From: Rhodanobacter sp. T12-5
Lineage (GTDB): Bacteria; Pseudomonadota; Gammaproteobacteria; Xanthomonadales; Rhodanobacteraceae
DNA: 64,000 bases
Direction of reading: 5' to 3'
Assembly: GCF_008329435.1 (NCBI RefSeq)
Contig: NZ_NPKN01000010.1
Span: 60,243-124,242 of the forward strand
A model generated the notes under the pieces. That model was given only the letters and a program-made list of their open reading frames with translations, was not told the DNA's origin and ran no database searches. How positions within the stretch are numbered: the stretch's first letter is position 1; each line of letters opens with the position of its first letter. Both the position numbers and the translations under genes were made by a program. Shown here one piece after another: positions 1 through 9,634 of this stretch.

Positions 1-1380
1 TCGCTCACAGCAGCGCTGGTTCCACTCTTGCCACGCGTGTCTCTCGGCGCCACTGGGGCGCTGCGCTACCGGCCTGAATGGTCCACTTTCTGCGCGATGC
101 CGATGTTTCAGGACTACCTTGCTGCGATAAGTGCCATGAAGGCCAATACCAATGCATCCGATCCGAATAGCTGGAATTACTGGGTGAATGTCCACAAGGA
201 TTTCTGCCCGCATCGCGTCGCATATTTTCTGGCCTGGCATCGCGGCTTTCTGTTTCGGTTCGAAGCGCAAGTGCGAGCAGTGTCGGGAAACCCTGATTTG
301 GTAATTCCCTATTGGGACTACTACACCAATCCGGTGATGCCGATCGAATTCACCGATACCACATCACCGCTCTACATCGCCAATCGTCAAAACACGGACG
401 TGACCAATGCGCTCAGCCTCGATCCGTTTGCTCCCACGGTCACCAATTTTCAACGCGGCCTGACCAATGCCTTCGAGACGACCTTGGAGACCTTGCCCCA
501 CAATCCGGTGCACAATCTTATAGGCGGTGCGATGGGGGCTGTCACGGTTTCCCCGAGAGACCCGATCTTCTGGGTTCACCATGGCAACATCGACCGTCTG
601 TGGGCTGCGTGGTGCAATGCTGGCGGTGGGCGAACCATGCCCCCTTCGACGGACCCCTATTGGGCGGGATCTTTCAACTACGGCCCCGGGGTTCCGACCA
701 TAAAGCGCGTCTGGACAATCTCGGACTCAGTCCTGCGCTACCAATACGACAACGAGACCATGCCAATGGCTCTGCCCGTGATATCGGTTCCGCCGCAGCC
801 AGCGGCGATCACCCTGCAGGCGCTTTCGTCCACGCCGCAGGGTGCGCTTGCCGTATCCCTGGGAGGTGGGCAACGGCTGGCGCTGGATGAGAAGTCGGTC
901 AGCGTCGCTGTACCCCTTGGTGTGACGGATCGCAACCAGGTCCGCTCGTTGCTGCTCAAACAGGCCGCCACGAAGGTGCAAGCCCCGATCGACAATTCCC
1001 TGCAGGTCGTGCTGGATGGTGTCCGCTTGACCGAACTCGGCAAGAAGGGCGGTTATTTCTACAAGATCTATATCAACCTTCCCGCGCAGGCGGGGACGTC
1101 CCAGCCCGAAACGAAGTACCTGCTGGGCACTGTGGGGTCGTTCGAGATCACCGGCATGTTGAATCACATGGCGATGAGTGGCATGCCCATGGCCAAAGCC
1201 AGCGACGGTGTCCGGATTGCTTACCCGGCCACCGATGCGCTGGCGCGGATCGCGCCCGGAAACCTCGACAGGCTGACCATCTCCTTCGTTCGTGTCGATG
1301 GCAGCGGCAGGCCGGCGAAAGGCACGGTGATCACCGTGAGGGAATTCAGAGTGGAGACCACCAACCCGACGGCCCGGTAA
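1..1380 (+). CDS. Tyrosinase / polyphenol oxidase family protein, 5' end outside the window
   Basis: Type-3 dicopper oxidase family (oxidation of phenols). The reading frame is open from base 1, so the true start lies upstream; the first start-type codon in view, a TTG at 28, is not convincing. CuA ligands are visible in VHKDFCPH and LAWHRGFL, and the CuB set in LPHNPVHN and FWVHHGNIDRLW, with the usual D-R-L-W after the last histidines. The canonical PYWDY motif lies between them. A C-terminal region of about 200 residues follows the catalytic domain and resembles the beta-rich tail of plant-type polyphenol oxidases. It ends against a bidirectional terminator and is convergent with the thiolase gene. 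The family assignment is firm; the substrate is unknown. Confidence 0.85.
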   Translation, partial: SLTAALVPLLPRVSLGATGALRYRPEWSTFCAMPMFQDYLAAISAMKANTNASDPNSWNYWVNVHKDFCPHRVAYFLAWHRGFLFRFEAQVRAVSGNPDLVIPYWDYYTNPVMPIEFTDTTSPLYIANRQNTDVTNALSLDPFAPTVTNFQRGLTNAFETTLETLPHNPVHNLIGGAMGAVTVSPRDPIFWVHHGNIDRLWAAWCNAGGGRTMPPSTDPYWAGSFNYGPGVPTIKRVWTISDSVLRYQYDNETMPMALPVISVPPQPAAITLQALSSTPQGALAVSLGGGQRLALDEKSVSVAVPLGVTDRNQVRSLLLKQAATKVQAPIDNSLQVVLDGVRLTELGKKGGYFYKIYINLPAQAGTSQPETKYLLGTVGSFEITGMLNHMAMSGMPMAKASDGVRIAYPATDALARIAPGNLDRLTISFVRVDGSGRPAKGTVITVREFRVETTNPTAR

Positions 1381-1437
1381 GCATCGTCGACGCAATTGCC
1401 ACCGCCACGTCATCGGTTCCTGGCCAGGCGATCATGA

Positions 1438-1476
1438 AAAAACGGCGACGCCGATGCGGCGCCGCCGTCTTTGTTT
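1438..1476. terminator. Bidirectional rho-independent terminator
   Basis: The stem ACGGCG (1442-1447) pairs with CGCCGT (1463-1468), and an inner CGCC/GGCG adds four pairs after one mismatch, with a 5-nt loop. An A-run precedes it and TCTTTGTTT follows, so it can terminate both the tyrosinase gene and the convergent thiolase gene. Confidence 0.75.
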
Positions 1477-1512
1477 CACATGAGTGGATGCTCGACGTGC
1501 GTGAGGTGATCC

Positions 1513-2727
1513 TCAGAGCGCCTCGAAAACGCCCGCCGCGCCCATGCCGGTGCCGATGCACATTGTCACCATGCCGTACTTCTGCTTGCGCCGGCGCATG
1601 CCGTGCACCAGCGTGGCGATGCGCACCGCGCCGGTCGCACCGAGCGGGTGGCCAAGCGCAATCGCGCCGCCAAGCGGGTTGACCTTGCTCGGGTCGAGTT
1701 TGAGGTCACCCATCACGGCGAGGGCCTGGGCGGCGAAGGCTTCGTTGAGTTCGATCCAGTCGAGCTGATCCTGGCTGATGCCGGTCTGCTTGAGGGCTTT
1801 CGGGATGGCTTCCCTCGGGCCGATGCCCATCACTTCCGGCGGTACGCCGGCGACGGAGAAGCCGACGAAGCGGGCCAACGGCTGAAGGTTGTATTCCTTG
1901 ATGGCTTTTTCGCTGGCGAGCAGCACGGCACCGGCGCCGTCGGACATCTGGCTGGAGTTGCCGGCGGTGACGGTGCCGCCGAACTGGCCGTTGCGGAACA
2001 CGGTCTTCAGCTTGCCCAGCACTTCCAGCGTGGTGCCGGCGCGCGGGCCTTCGTCGGCGGTGATGTTGCGGCTGTCGGTGACGATCTGGCGGGTGGCGAG
2101 GTTGGGGTAGTGGTCGTCCAATGCGAACGGGCTGATCTCGTCGTTGAATTCGCCGGCGGCCTGGGCGGCCAGTGCGCGGCGGTGGCTTTCCACCGAGAAC
2201 GCGTCCTGCTGCTCGCGGCTGATTTTCCACTTCTTCGCCACGTTCTCGGCGGTGATGCCCATGCCGTAGGCGATGCCGATGTTCTCATCGTTGAAGATGG
2301 CCGGGTTCATCGCGATCTTGTGGCCCATCATGGGCACCATGCTCATGCTCTCGGTGCCGCCGGCAAGCATCAGGTCGTCCAGGCCCAGGCGGATGCGGTC
2401 GGCGGCCATCGCCACCGACTGCAGGCCGGAGGAGCAGAAGCGGTTGACGGTGACGCCGGGCACGGTGTGCGGCAGGCCGGCCAGCAGCAGGCCGATGCGC
2501 GCCACGTTCATGCCTTGCTCGGCCTCGGGCATGGCGCAGCCGATGATGACGTCGCCGATCTGGTGCGGGTCGATGCCGGGCGCCTGCGCCATCACGGCGC
2601 GGATCACGTGGGCGAGCATGTCGTCCGGGCGGGTGTAGCGGAACACGCCGCGCGGGGCCTTGCCGACCGGGGTGCGGGTGGCGGCGACGATGTAGGCGTC
2701 TTGCACTTGCTTGGTCATGGTCTTCAA
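1513..2727 (-). CDS. fadA: Acetyl-CoA C-acyltransferase (3-ketoacyl-CoA thiolase)
   Basis: Catalyses thiolytic cleavage of 3-ketoacyl-CoA, the last step of beta-oxidation, in the cytoplasm. The 404-residue length is normal for the family. Visible catalytic residues are the nucleophilic Cys near 98 in [10 protein letters not shown], His near 360 in [10 protein letters not shown] and the second Cys near 390 in [13 protein letters not shown] lies about 9 nt before the ATG. It is the last gene of a minus-strand operon behind the tetR-type regulator and the fadN-like gene, separated from the latter by about 108 bp that contain a palindromic repeat. Together the two enzymes form the trifunctional beta-oxidation set. 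Confidence 0.93.
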   Translation of the reverse strand: MKTMTKQVQDAYIVAATRTPVGKAPRGVFRYTRPDDMLAHVIRAVMAQAPGIDPHQIGDVIIGCAMPEAEQGMNVARIGLLLAGLPHTVPGVTVNRFCSSGLQSVAMAADRIRLGLDDLMLAGGTESMSMVPMMGHKIAMNPAIFNDENIGIAYGMGITAENVAKKWKISREQQDAFSVESHRRALAAQAAGEFNDEISPFALDDHYPNLATRQIVTDSRNITADEGPRAGTTLEVLGKLKTVFRNGQFGGTVTAGNSSQMSDGAGAVLLASEKAIKEYNLQPLARFVGFSVAGVPPEVMGIGPREAIPKALKQTGISQDQLDWIELNEAFAAQALAVMGDLKLDPSKVNPLGGAIALGHPLGATGAVRIATLVHGMRRRKQKYGMVTMCIGTGMGAAGVFEAL

Positions 2728-2760
2728 TCCTTAATGGAGCAACCTGCCATCTCTTCGGTC

Positions 2761-2786
2761 GTCATACCCGCTTTCGCGGGAATGAC
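2761..2786. repeat. REP-like palindrome between fadN-like and fadA genes
   Basis: GTCAT-A-CCCGC, TTTC loop, GCGGG-A-ATGAC: a 10-bp stem with one A/A mismatch. It matches the GTCATnCCCGCgaaaGCGGG type of dispersed intergenic palindrome common in Xanthomonadales genomes. It may modulate the fadA transcript. Confidence 0.6.
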
Positions 2787-2835
2787 GCCGCGTAGGGAGT
2801 CGGGTTGTCTCTGAAAATTGGGAGCAGGGCGCGGA

Positions 2836-5223
2836 TCAGTTCCTGAGCGGCTTGCCGGTAGTCATGGTGTGGGCGATGCGGGCCTGGGTCTTCTCGGTTT
2901 TGGCCAGCTCCACGAAGTGCTTGCGTTCCAGCGCCAGCAGCCATTCCTCGTCAACGGTCGAGCCACGTTCGATGACGCCGCCGCACAAGGTGTCGGCGAT
3001 GCGCCTGGCGATCTCCACGTCGTGTTCGGAAGCGAAGTAACCGGCCTGAAGGTTGGCCAGCGAGGCTTTGAATGTGGCGGTGCCGACGTCGCCGGCGACC
3101 GGAATGGCGCGCTGGTACAGCGGCGGGCGGTAGCCGGTTTCGGCCAGTGCGTTGGCCACCTGCTTGGCGACGTAGAGCAGTTCGTAGGTATTGAACACGA
3201 CCACGTCGCTGTCGCGCAGCAGGCCCATGTTCTTCGCTTCGATCGCGCTGGGCGAAACCTTGGCCATTGCCACGGTCTCGAATACCTTCTTCAGTTCCTC
3301 GAATGGGTCGTTCGGGTTGGCTTTCGCCGCGCGCACGGCCAGTTCGTGCAGGCCGCCGCCGGCCGGCAGCAAGCCGACGCCGGCTTCGACCAGGCCGAGA
3401 TAGCTCTCGAGCGCGGCAACCGTCCGGGCGGAGTGCATCTGGAATTCGCAGCCGCCGCCGAGGGCGAGGCCACGCACGGCAGAGACCACCGGCACCAGCG
3501 AATGCTTGATGCGCATGCTGGTGCGCTGGAAGTTGGCGACCATCTTCTCGAAGTCGTCGAACTTGCCGTCCTTCAGCAGACCCAGTGCGCCCTTGAGGTC
3601 GGCGCCGGCGGAGAACGGTTCGCTGGTCTGCCAGATCACTACCGCCTTCAACTTCTCTTCGGCGACGCCGATCGCGTGCTGGATGCCGTCGAGCACGTGA
3701 TCGTTGACCGTATGCATCTTGGTCTTGAACGAGAGGATGCCGATGCCGTCGTCGCCCAGCGTCCACAGGCGCACGCCGTCGTTTTCCCAGACGGTGGTGC
3801 CCTGGTCGAACTTCTCGCCGAGGATCGGATCGGGGAACAACTGGCGCTTGTACACCGGATGCTGGGAGCGGGGCTTGTCGGCATGGGCGCTGGCGGAGTA
3901 CGAGCCGTCTTTCGAATGGACGCCTTTACGGCCGTCGGTGACCCATGCCGGCAGCGGGGCCTTGCTCATCGCCTTGCCAGCGACAATGTCTTCGTTGATC
4001 CAGCCGGCCACCTGTTGCCAGCCCGCGGCTTGCCAGGTTTCGAACGGGCCGAGTTTCCAGCCGTAGCCCCAGCGGATCGCGAAGTCGACGTCGCGGGCGG
4101 TGTCGGCGATGTCGGCCAAGTGGTAGGCGGTGTAGTGGAACAGGTCGCGGAAGGTGGCCCACAGGAACTGCGCCTGCGGATCGTTTGATGCGCGCAGCTT
4201 GCCGAACTTCTCGGCCGGATCCTTGATCGCCAGGATCGCGGCGACTTCATCCGACGGCTTCTGCTCGGACGGGCGATAGTCCTGCTTCGCCACGTCCAGC
4301 ACCACGATGTCCTTGCCAGCCTTCTTGTAGAAGCCGGCGCCGTTCTTCTGGCCCAGTGCGCCCTTTTCAATGAGCCCGGCCAGCCACACCGGCGCCTTGA
4401 AGTATGCGTGCCACGGATCGTCAGGCAGGGTGTCGGCCATGGTCTTGATGACGTGGGCCATGGTGTCCAGGCCGACCACGTCGGCGGTGCGGTAGGTCGC
4501 ACTTTTCGGGCGGCCGACAGCCGGACCGGTCAGTGCGTCCACGGTGTCGAAGCCGAGCTTGAACTGCTCGGTGTGATGCATGGTGGCCAGCATCGAGAAC
4601 ACGCCGATGCGGTTGCCGATGAAATTTGGCGTGTCGCGGGCGATCACCACGCCCTTGCCGACGGCGGTGACGAGGAAGGCTTCGAGGCCGTCCAGCACGT
4701 TTTTGTCGGTGAGCCGGGTCGGGATCAGCTCGACCAGGTGCATGTAGCGCGGCGGGTTGAAGAAGTGCACGCCTGAGAAGCGATGGCGCATTTCTTCCGG
4801 CAGCGCCTCGGCCAGGGCGTTGATCGACAAGCCGGAGGTGTTGGAGGCGATGATCGCGGTCTCCGACAGGTGGCCGGCGATTTTCCTGTAGAGGTCGAGC
4901 TTCCAGTCCATTCGCTCGGCGATCGCCTCGATGACCAGGTCGACATCCTTCAGATGGTCGAGATCGTCGTCGTAGTTGGCCGGAATGATCGCGGCGGCAA
5001 GGCTCTTGTCGGCCAGCGGGGCAGGCGACAGCTTGGACAGGTTGGCGATGGCTTTCAGCGCGATACCGCTTTTCGGGCCTTCTTTCGCGGGCAGGTCGAA
5101 CAGCACGGTTTCGACGCCGGCGTTGGTCAGGTGCGCGGCGATCTGCGCGCCCATGACACCGGCGCCCAGCACGGCGGCCTTGCGGATACGTAGTGCCGAT
5201 GTGGATGAGGATGCAGCGGTCAT
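2836..5223 (-). CDS. fadN: 3-hydroxyacyl-CoA dehydrogenase / enoyl-CoA hydratase (FadN-like)
   Basis: Bifunctional beta-oxidation enzyme of 795 residues. The dehydrogenase comes first: an NAD-binding Rossmann motif GAGVMG lies at about residues 20-25, and the 3HCDH C-terminal domains follow (TPNFIGNRIGVFSM). The enoyl-CoA hydratase/crotonase domain is C-terminal, roughly residues 500-700, with an oxyanion-hole region PFSAGADLKG and the LALGGGCEFQ segment. This order is that of Bacillus FadN and is opposite to E. coli FadB. GGAG sits 6 nt before the ATG. It lies 40 bp downstream of the TetR gene and upstream of fadA, so the three are probably cotranscribed and released from repression by acyl-CoA. 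Confidence 0.9.
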   Translation of the reverse strand: MTAASSSTSALRIRKAAVLGAGVMGAQIAAHLTNAGVETVLFDLPAKEGPKSGIALKAIANLSKLSPAPLADKSLAAAIIPANYDDDLDHLKDVDLVIEAIAERMDWKLDLYRKIAGHLSETAIIASNTSGLSINALAEALPEEMRHRFSGVHFFNPPRYMHLVELIPTRLTDKNVLDGLEAFLVTAVGKGVVIARDTPNFIGNRIGVFSMLATMHHTEQFKLGFDTVDALTGPAVGRPKSATYRTADVVGLDTMAHVIKTMADTLPDDPWHAYFKAPVWLAGLIEKGALGQKNGAGFYKKAGKDIVVLDVAKQDYRPSEQKPSDEVAAILAIKDPAEKFGKLRASNDPQAQFLWATFRDLFHYTAYHLADIADTARDVDFAIRWGYGWKLGPFETWQAAGWQQVAGWINEDIVAGKAMSKAPLPAWVTDGRKGVHSKDGSYSASAHADKPRSQHPVYKRQLFPDPILGEKFDQGTTVWENDGVRLWTLGDDGIGILSFKTKMHTVNDHVLDGIQHAIGVAEEKLKAVVIWQTSEPFSAGADLKGALGLLKDGKFDDFEKMVANFQRTSMRIKHSLVPVVSAVRGLALGGGCEFQMHSARTVAALESYLGLVEAGVGLLPAGGGLHELAVRAAKANPNDPFEELKKVFETVAMAKVSPSAIEAKNMGLLRDSDVVVFNTYELLYVAKQVANALAETGYRPPLYQRAIPVAGDVGTATFKASLANLQAGYFASEHDVEIARRIADTLCGGVIERGSTVDEEWLLALERKHFVELAKTEKTQARIAHTMTTGKPLRN

Positions 5224-5263
5224 TGGCTTCTCCGGGGATGCAAAAGAGGGTGGGGCAGGTGAC

Positions 5264-5878
5264 TCAAGGGTGGCTGAGCCCGGCGACGGCGAAACGGATC
5301 AGGTGTTGCGCGATCTGCTCGCGGTGAACCTGTTCGCTGACTTCGCTCTTGCGCTGGATCATGCCGAAGCCGGACATGGCATGGGTCAGCGCGCCGGTGA
5401 CCAGGTCGATCCGCCAATACAGTTCGGGCTTGTCCAGCTGGGGCAGCAGGCGGGCGAACTCGGCGGTGAACTGGCGCATGACGTGGCCGTAATTCTCGGA
5501 AAGGAACTGGCGCAGGGTGTCGTCATGCTCGGCGAATGCCCGCGCCAGCACGCGCATGAACAACGAACCGTTGTCGTCGTGCGACAACTCCAGCGCGGGG
5601 CGGATGTAAGCTTCCAGCACGTCTTCCAGGGTGGTGCCCGCGGCGCCGGAGACTTTGGCCAGCGCCTTCAGTCGGCTGGCGTTCAGCGCGTCCAGGCGGC
5701 GCCTGAATACTTCTTCGACCAGCTTTTCCTTTGAACCGAAGTGGTAATTGACCGCCGCCAGATTGACCCCTGCAGCCGCAGTCAGTTGGCGCAGCGAAGC
5801 GCCGTCGAAGCCGCGTTGGGCAAACAGGACTTCGGCGGCGCCGAGTATCCGTTCCTTGGTTGAGCCGGAGCTGTTCAC
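5264..5878 (-). CDS. TetR-family regulator, PsrA-like, of the fadN-fadA operon
   Basis: Transcriptional regulator with an N-terminal TetR helix-turn-helix (GVNLAAVNYHFGSKEKL is the recognition segment and closely resembles PsrA), followed by a C-terminal ligand domain. An upstream ATG at 5926 is in frame, but codons 2-6 of that version would consist of a perfect operator-like palindrome (5907-5922). I therefore prefer the GTG at 5878, giving 204 residues. It is the first gene of the beta-oxidation operon, which implies autoregulation. Known PsrA proteins bind CAAAC-N4-GTTTG and respond to long-chain fatty acids or acyl-CoA. Function by homology and context; the start codon is uncertain. Confidence 0.75.
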   Translation of the reverse strand: MNSSGSTKERILGAAEVLFAQRGFDGASLRQLTAAAGVNLAAVNYHFGSKEKLVEEVFRRRLDALNASRLKALAKVSGAAGTTLEDVLEAYIRPALELSHDDNGSLFMRVLARAFAEHDDTLRQFLSENYGHVMRQFTAEFARLLPQLDKPELYWRIDLVTGALTHAMSGFGMIQRKSEVSEQVHREQIAQHLIRFAVAGLSHP

Positions 5879-5906
5879 GGGCGGGCATCCATCGGCGGAA
5901 GGAAGT

Positions 5907-5922
5907 TCAAACGATCGTTTGA
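5907..5922. promoter_or_regulatory. PsrA-type operator palindrome
   Basis: TCAAACGATCGTTTGA is a perfect 16-bp palindrome containing CAAAC-N4-GTTTG, the consensus known for PsrA-type regulators. It lies immediately upstream of the proposed start of the tetR-type gene and would control that gene together with fadN and fadA. Confidence 0.7.
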
Positions 5923-6016
5923 GCATACGCGGACAGCTTTGCGCCCGTCAAACAATCGACAGTTGCAAACATCGGGCGACTTGCGTATGAGTTAGAATCT
6001 GTCAAACTTTCGTGAG

Positions 6017-6067
6017 CTAAAGCCTCATTCCCTGTGAGGTTTAGTTCATCTGCCGGCCCGAGCCGGC
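6017..6067 (+). other. Two tandem hairpins in the ndk leader
   Basis: CTAAAGCCTCA (6017-6027) pairs with TGAGGTTTAG (6035-6044) with a single bulged G. Immediately downstream GCCGGC-CCGA-GCCGGC (6052-6067) forms a second perfect stem. Neither is followed by a T-run. They lie 42 bp or more before the ndk start, so they belong to the ndk 5' leader if transcription starts near the TAGAAT at 5993. The remainder of the 5927-6108 gap shows nothing else recognisable. Confidence 0.5.
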
Positions 6068-6108
6068 CATCATCCTTTCCTTAATCGGTTTTCCCGGAGC
6101 AGACCCGT

Positions 6109-6534
6109 ATGGCGCTGGAGCGCACCCTTTCCATCATCAAGCCCGACGCCGTTGCCAAGAACGTCATCGGTGAAATCTACGCACGCTTCGAAAAGGCCGG
6201 CCTCAAGATCGTCGCCGCCAAGATGAAGCAGCTGTCGCGCAAGGAAGCCGAAGGCTTCTACGCGGTGCACCGCGAGCGTCCGTTCTTCAAGGCGCTGGTC
6301 GACTTCATGATCTCCGGTCCGGTCATGATCACCGCGCTCGAGGGTGAGAACGCCGTGTTGGCTCATCGCGATCTGATGGGCGCCACCAATCCGAAGGAAG
6401 CCGCACCGGGCACGATCCGCGCCGACTTTGCCGATTCCATCGACGCCAATGCCGTACATGGCTCCGATGCGGTCGATACCGCCAAGGTGGAGATTTCGTA
6501 TTTCTTCGCTGCGACGGACGTGTTGTCGCGCTGA
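6109..6534 (+). CDS. ndk: Nucleoside diphosphate kinase
   Basis: Transfers the gamma-phosphate of ATP to nucleoside diphosphates through a phospho-histidine. The 141-residue length is typical. The catalytic histidine is His117 in NAVHGSD, and the N-terminal [12 protein letters not shown] motif is canonical. GGAG lies 9 nt before the ATG. It starts the conserved cluster ndk-rlmN-pilW-rodZ, and the next gene begins 28 bp downstream. Confidence 0.97.
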   Translation: MALERTLSIIKPDAVAKNVIGEIYARFEKAGLKIVAAKMKQLSRKEAEGFYAVHRERPFFKALVDFMISGPVMITALEGENAVLAHRDLMGATNPKEAAPGTIRADFADSIDANAVHGSDAVDTAKVEISYFFAATDVLSR

Positions 6535-6562
6535 GCGATTCAATAGTTGTGAGGCATGCGTT

Positions 6563-7696
6563 GTGAACCAGGTCGTTGTGAATCCTCCTGCCAAGGTCAA
6601 TCTGCTCGATTTCGATCGCCAGGGTTTGCGTGATTTCTTCACGCAGATCGGCGAGAAGCCGTATCGCGCCGAGCAGGTGATGAAGTGGATCTACCACGAC
6701 CTGGAAGACAACTTCGAAAACATGACCGACGTGGGCAAGGCGCTGCGCGCCAAGCTCACCGAGGTTTGCTACATCGGCGCGCCGAAGACCTTGCTGGACA
6801 AGGCCGCCACCGACGGCACCCACAAGTGGCTGCTGGGCATGGACAGCGGCAACGCGATCGAGACGGTGTACATCCCCGAACCGACCCGCGGTACCTTGTG
6901 CGTGTCCTCGCAGATCGGTTGCGCGCTGAACTGCAGTTTCTGCTCGACTGGCGCGCAGGGCTTCAACCGCAACCTGTCCACCGCCGAAATCATCGGCCAG
7001 GTGTGGGTGGCGGCGAAGCATCTGGGCAACGTCACCCACCAGAACCGCCGCATCACCAATGTGGTGATGATGGGGATGGGCGAACCGCTGGCCAATTTCG
7101 AGAACGTGGTGCGTGCGATGAAACTGATGCGTGACGACCTCGGCTTCGGCCTGGCCGCCAAGCGCGTCACCCTGTCCACCGCCGGCATGGTGCCGCTGAT
7201 CGATCAGTTGTCCGACGCCATCGACGTGTCGCTGGCAGTATCGCTGCATGCGGCCAACGACGAACTGCGCACCGAGTTGGTGCCGATCAACAAGCGCTAT
7301 CCGATCGCCGAGCTGCTGGCGGCCTGCCAGCGCTGGGTCGCGCGCAAGCCGCGCACCTCGATCACCTTCGAATACACCTTGATGAAGGGCATCAACGACC
7401 GGCCCGAGCACGCCCGCCAGCTGATCAAGCTGATGCGCAAGCTGCCGACCTGCAAGGTCAATCTGATTCCGTTCAATCCATTTCCCGGCACCCGCTACGA
7501 GCGCTCAGACGCGAATGACATCCGCGACTTCCAGACGCAGTTGCTGAATGCCGGTGTATTGACCATGCTGCGGCGTACGCGCGGCGACGACATCGATGCG
7601 GCTTGCGGCCAGTTGGCCGGGCAAGTCACCGATCGCACCCGACGCAGTGCCGACTTGCGCAAACGTCAGGACGAGGGGGCAGTGCATGCGCTTTGA
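6563..7696 (+). CDS. rlmN: Dual-specificity 23S rRNA A2503 / tRNA A37 C2-methyltransferase
   Basis: Radical-SAM methyltransferase acting on 23S rRNA A2503 and on tRNA A37. The cluster-binding CxxxCxxC is at Cys120, Cys124 and Cys127 (CALNCSFC), and the mechanistic cysteine is near 348 in IDAACGQL. The frame is open further upstream, but GTG 6563 is preceded by GAGG at 8 nt and lies just after ndk, giving 377 residues, the normal size. Its 3' end overlaps the pilW start by 11 bp, suggesting translational coupling. Confidence 0.95.
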   Translation: MNQVVVNPPAKVNLLDFDRQGLRDFFTQIGEKPYRAEQVMKWIYHDLEDNFENMTDVGKALRAKLTEVCYIGAPKTLLDKAATDGTHKWLLGMDSGNAIETVYIPEPTRGTLCVSSQIGCALNCSFCSTGAQGFNRNLSTAEIIGQVWVAAKHLGNVTHQNRRITNVVMMGMGEPLANFENVVRAMKLMRDDLGFGLAAKRVTLSTAGMVPLIDQLSDAIDVSLAVSLHAANDELRTELVPINKRYPIAELLAACQRWVARKPRTSITFEYTLMKGINDRPEHARQLIKLMRKLPTCKVNLIPFNPFPGTRYERSDANDIRDFQTQLLNAGVLTMLRRTRGDDIDAACGQLAGQVTDRTRRSADLRKRQDEGAVHAL

Positions 7697-8474
7697 CCGG
7701 ATACTGATCTTCAGCCTGTGGCTGCCGCTGGCCGGTTGCGTCACTACGCAAACCAACAGCAGCGCACTTGGCAAGAGCATGCCGCAGACCAGCAAGGCCG
7801 AGCAGGCTGTGGATGCCGCGCGCATCCATACCGAGCTGGCCCAGCATTATCTGGCCAATGGCGACTTGCAGACGGCATTGCAAAAATTGACCACGGCGCT
7901 GAAATTCGACCCTGACTATGCGCCCGCGCACACCGTGATGGCCGTGGTGTACGAGAAGATCAACCGTCCGGCCGACGCCGAGCTGCACTACCGCAAGGCT
8001 GTCGAGCTCGAGCCGACCAAGGGTTCGCCGAACAACAATCTCGGCCAGTTTCTCTGTTCCGTCGGCAAGTTTGCCGAGGCGCAGACGTATTTCCGCAAGG
8101 CGGTGGCCGATCCATTTTATCCGACCCCGGATGTCGCCCTGACGAATGCCGGCGTATGCCAGCTGCGTGGCAAGGACGTGGCCGGCGCCGAAACGAGTTT
8201 TCGTGACGCTATCGCGCGTAATCCGAATAACGCGGAGGCACTCTTTCAGCTTGCCAATGCGCTCTATCTGAATAAGGATGTGTTTCGCGCCAGGGCTTTC
8301 ATCCAGCGATTCGATGCGCTGGGCAAGCCGACTGCCGCATCGCTCAAGCTCGGCCACGATATAGAAACCAGTCTGGGCAACCCGGAAGGTGCCCTTGCTT
8401 ACACCAAGCGATTGCAAGCCCAGTTCCCGGATTCGGAGCAGGCGCACGCTCTTGACACTGCCGCCAGCCCATGA
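7686..8474 (+). CDS. pilW: Type IV pilus biogenesis/stability lipoprotein PilW (PilF)
   Basis: Outer-membrane lipoprotein made of TPR repeats that is needed for PilQ secretin assembly in the family. The signal peptide ends in the lipobox LAGC with the acylated cysteine at residue 18. TPR units follow from about residue 45 to 235 ([44 protein letters not shown]). Length is 262. The start overlaps the end of rlmN, and the stop overlaps rodZ as ATGA. This is the standard gene neighbourhood for pilW. Confidence 0.9.
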   Translation: MRFDRILIFSLWLPLAGCVTTQTNSSALGKSMPQTSKAEQAVDAARIHTELAQHYLANGDLQTALQKLTTALKFDPDYAPAHTVMAVVYEKINRPADAELHYRKAVELEPTKGSPNNNLGQFLCSVGKFAEAQTYFRKAVADPFYPTPDVALTNAGVCQLRGKDVAGAETSFRDAIARNPNNAEALFQLANALYLNKDVFRARAFIQRFDALGKPTAASLKLGHDIETSLGNPEGALAYTKRLQAQFPDSEQAHALDTAASP

Positions 8475-9469
8475 CTTCCATGCAGCCCCAGCCGCCTGAG
8501 CAGATTTCGAGCGAATCCGGCGTCCATTTGCTCGACATCGACGGTCCGTCCACAGCACCCCACGGTGTGAGTTTCGGCAGTCGACTGCATGCGGCACGTG
8601 AAGCCCGTGGACTGGACCTGGAAACCTGCGGGCACACCCTGAAATTGCCGGCCCGCGTATTGCGCCAACTGGAGCGCGACCAGTACGACGGCATCGACTC
8701 GAAGATCTACCTCGGCAGCTATATCGGCAAATACGGGCGTTACCTGGGCATCAATGAGGCCTCGATCCAGGTGGAGCTCGATCGCATCAGGCAGATCGAA
8801 TCACCGCTGGTGGCGACAGGCGGCATCTCGCATTCACGCTTTCTGCTGGATCGCTATGCCACTGCAGCCACCTATGTGGTGCTGACCGCGGTGATCGTGG
8901 TCCCGATGATCTGGCTGGGTGTTCGCGGAACGCTGGATCGGGATCTCAGCCATCTCGCCCCACTGGATGCCGCTCCGGTAGCGCAGGTTGACGCGTCGAC
9001 AAGCAACGATGCGGCAACGGCCTCCTCCGTTTTGACCAGCAAGGTGGCGTCTTTGGTGCCGCCGCAAGTTGCCCCGGTACAGGTCCCGGATCAGGAACAG
9101 CCATTGATGGCCTCGATGGCGCCGTTTCCGAATCTGGATGGCGGCCTGTCGGCTGCCAAGCCTGCGGTCGCTGCCGCCTCGGCGGCCCGGTCCGGTGACG
9201 ACCACAGCCTGGGCCTCAACCTGACGGCTGCCAGCTGGGTCGAGATCCTCGATCACGACGGCACACGCCTGGAATACGGCCTGCTGCCTGCCGGCAGCAA
9301 CAAGGTCTATCACAGCGATCAGCCGCTGGATGTGCGTATCGGCAATGCCAATGGTGCGCAGGTCAGCATCGATGGCCAGCCGATCGAACTGGAAGACTTC
9401 CGGCACGCCAATGTCGCGCATTTCCGCGTGCAGATGCAGGATGGCAAGGTCTCCGCGGCCAGCCTTTGA
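8471..9469 (+). CDS. rodZ: RodZ-family cytoskeleton/HTH membrane protein
   Basis: Bitopic inner-membrane protein that links MreB to cell-shape control. It has an N-terminal XRE-type helix-turn-helix domain at about residues 36-100 (GSRLHAAREARGLDL), one transmembrane segment at about 130-150, a Pro/Ala-rich periplasmic linker, and a C-terminal DUF4115 beta domain (SWVEILDHDGTRLEYGLLPA). Length 332 is typical. The ATGA overlap with pilW indicates one operon. Confidence 0.9.
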   Translation: MTSMQPQPPEQISSESGVHLLDIDGPSTAPHGVSFGSRLHAAREARGLDLETCGHTLKLPARVLRQLERDQYDGIDSKIYLGSYIGKYGRYLGINEASIQVELDRIRQIESPLVATGGISHSRFLLDRYATAATYVVLTAVIVVPMIWLGVRGTLDRDLSHLAPLDAAPVAQVDASTSNDAATASSVLTSKVASLVPPQVAPVQVPDQEQPLMASMAPFPNLDGGLSAAKPAVAAASAARSGDDHSLGLNLTAASWVEILDHDGTRLEYGLLPAGSNKVYHSDQPLDVRIGNANGAQVSIDGQPIELEDFRHANVAHFRVQMQDGKVSAASL

Positions 9470-9634
9470 CAGCGGCGCCACGCCGCTCGAACCTGCCATT
9501 TCGGTTATGCTTGCCCATTGTCCGCTCGGCAACCAGCGGACGTGATCGGCCGGATGTAATCGGCTTCTCCTTTTGTTTACCGCGTTGGCTTGTGCACGCG
9601 CCTGTGGGTGTGCGGCCTTTTGAAGGGTTATTGC

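Noticed and set aside
1603..2814. 403-codon open frame antisense to the thiolase gene
   Set aside because: Gly/Val/Ala/Asp-rich composition with no family resemblance; a typical high-GC shadow of a real gene.
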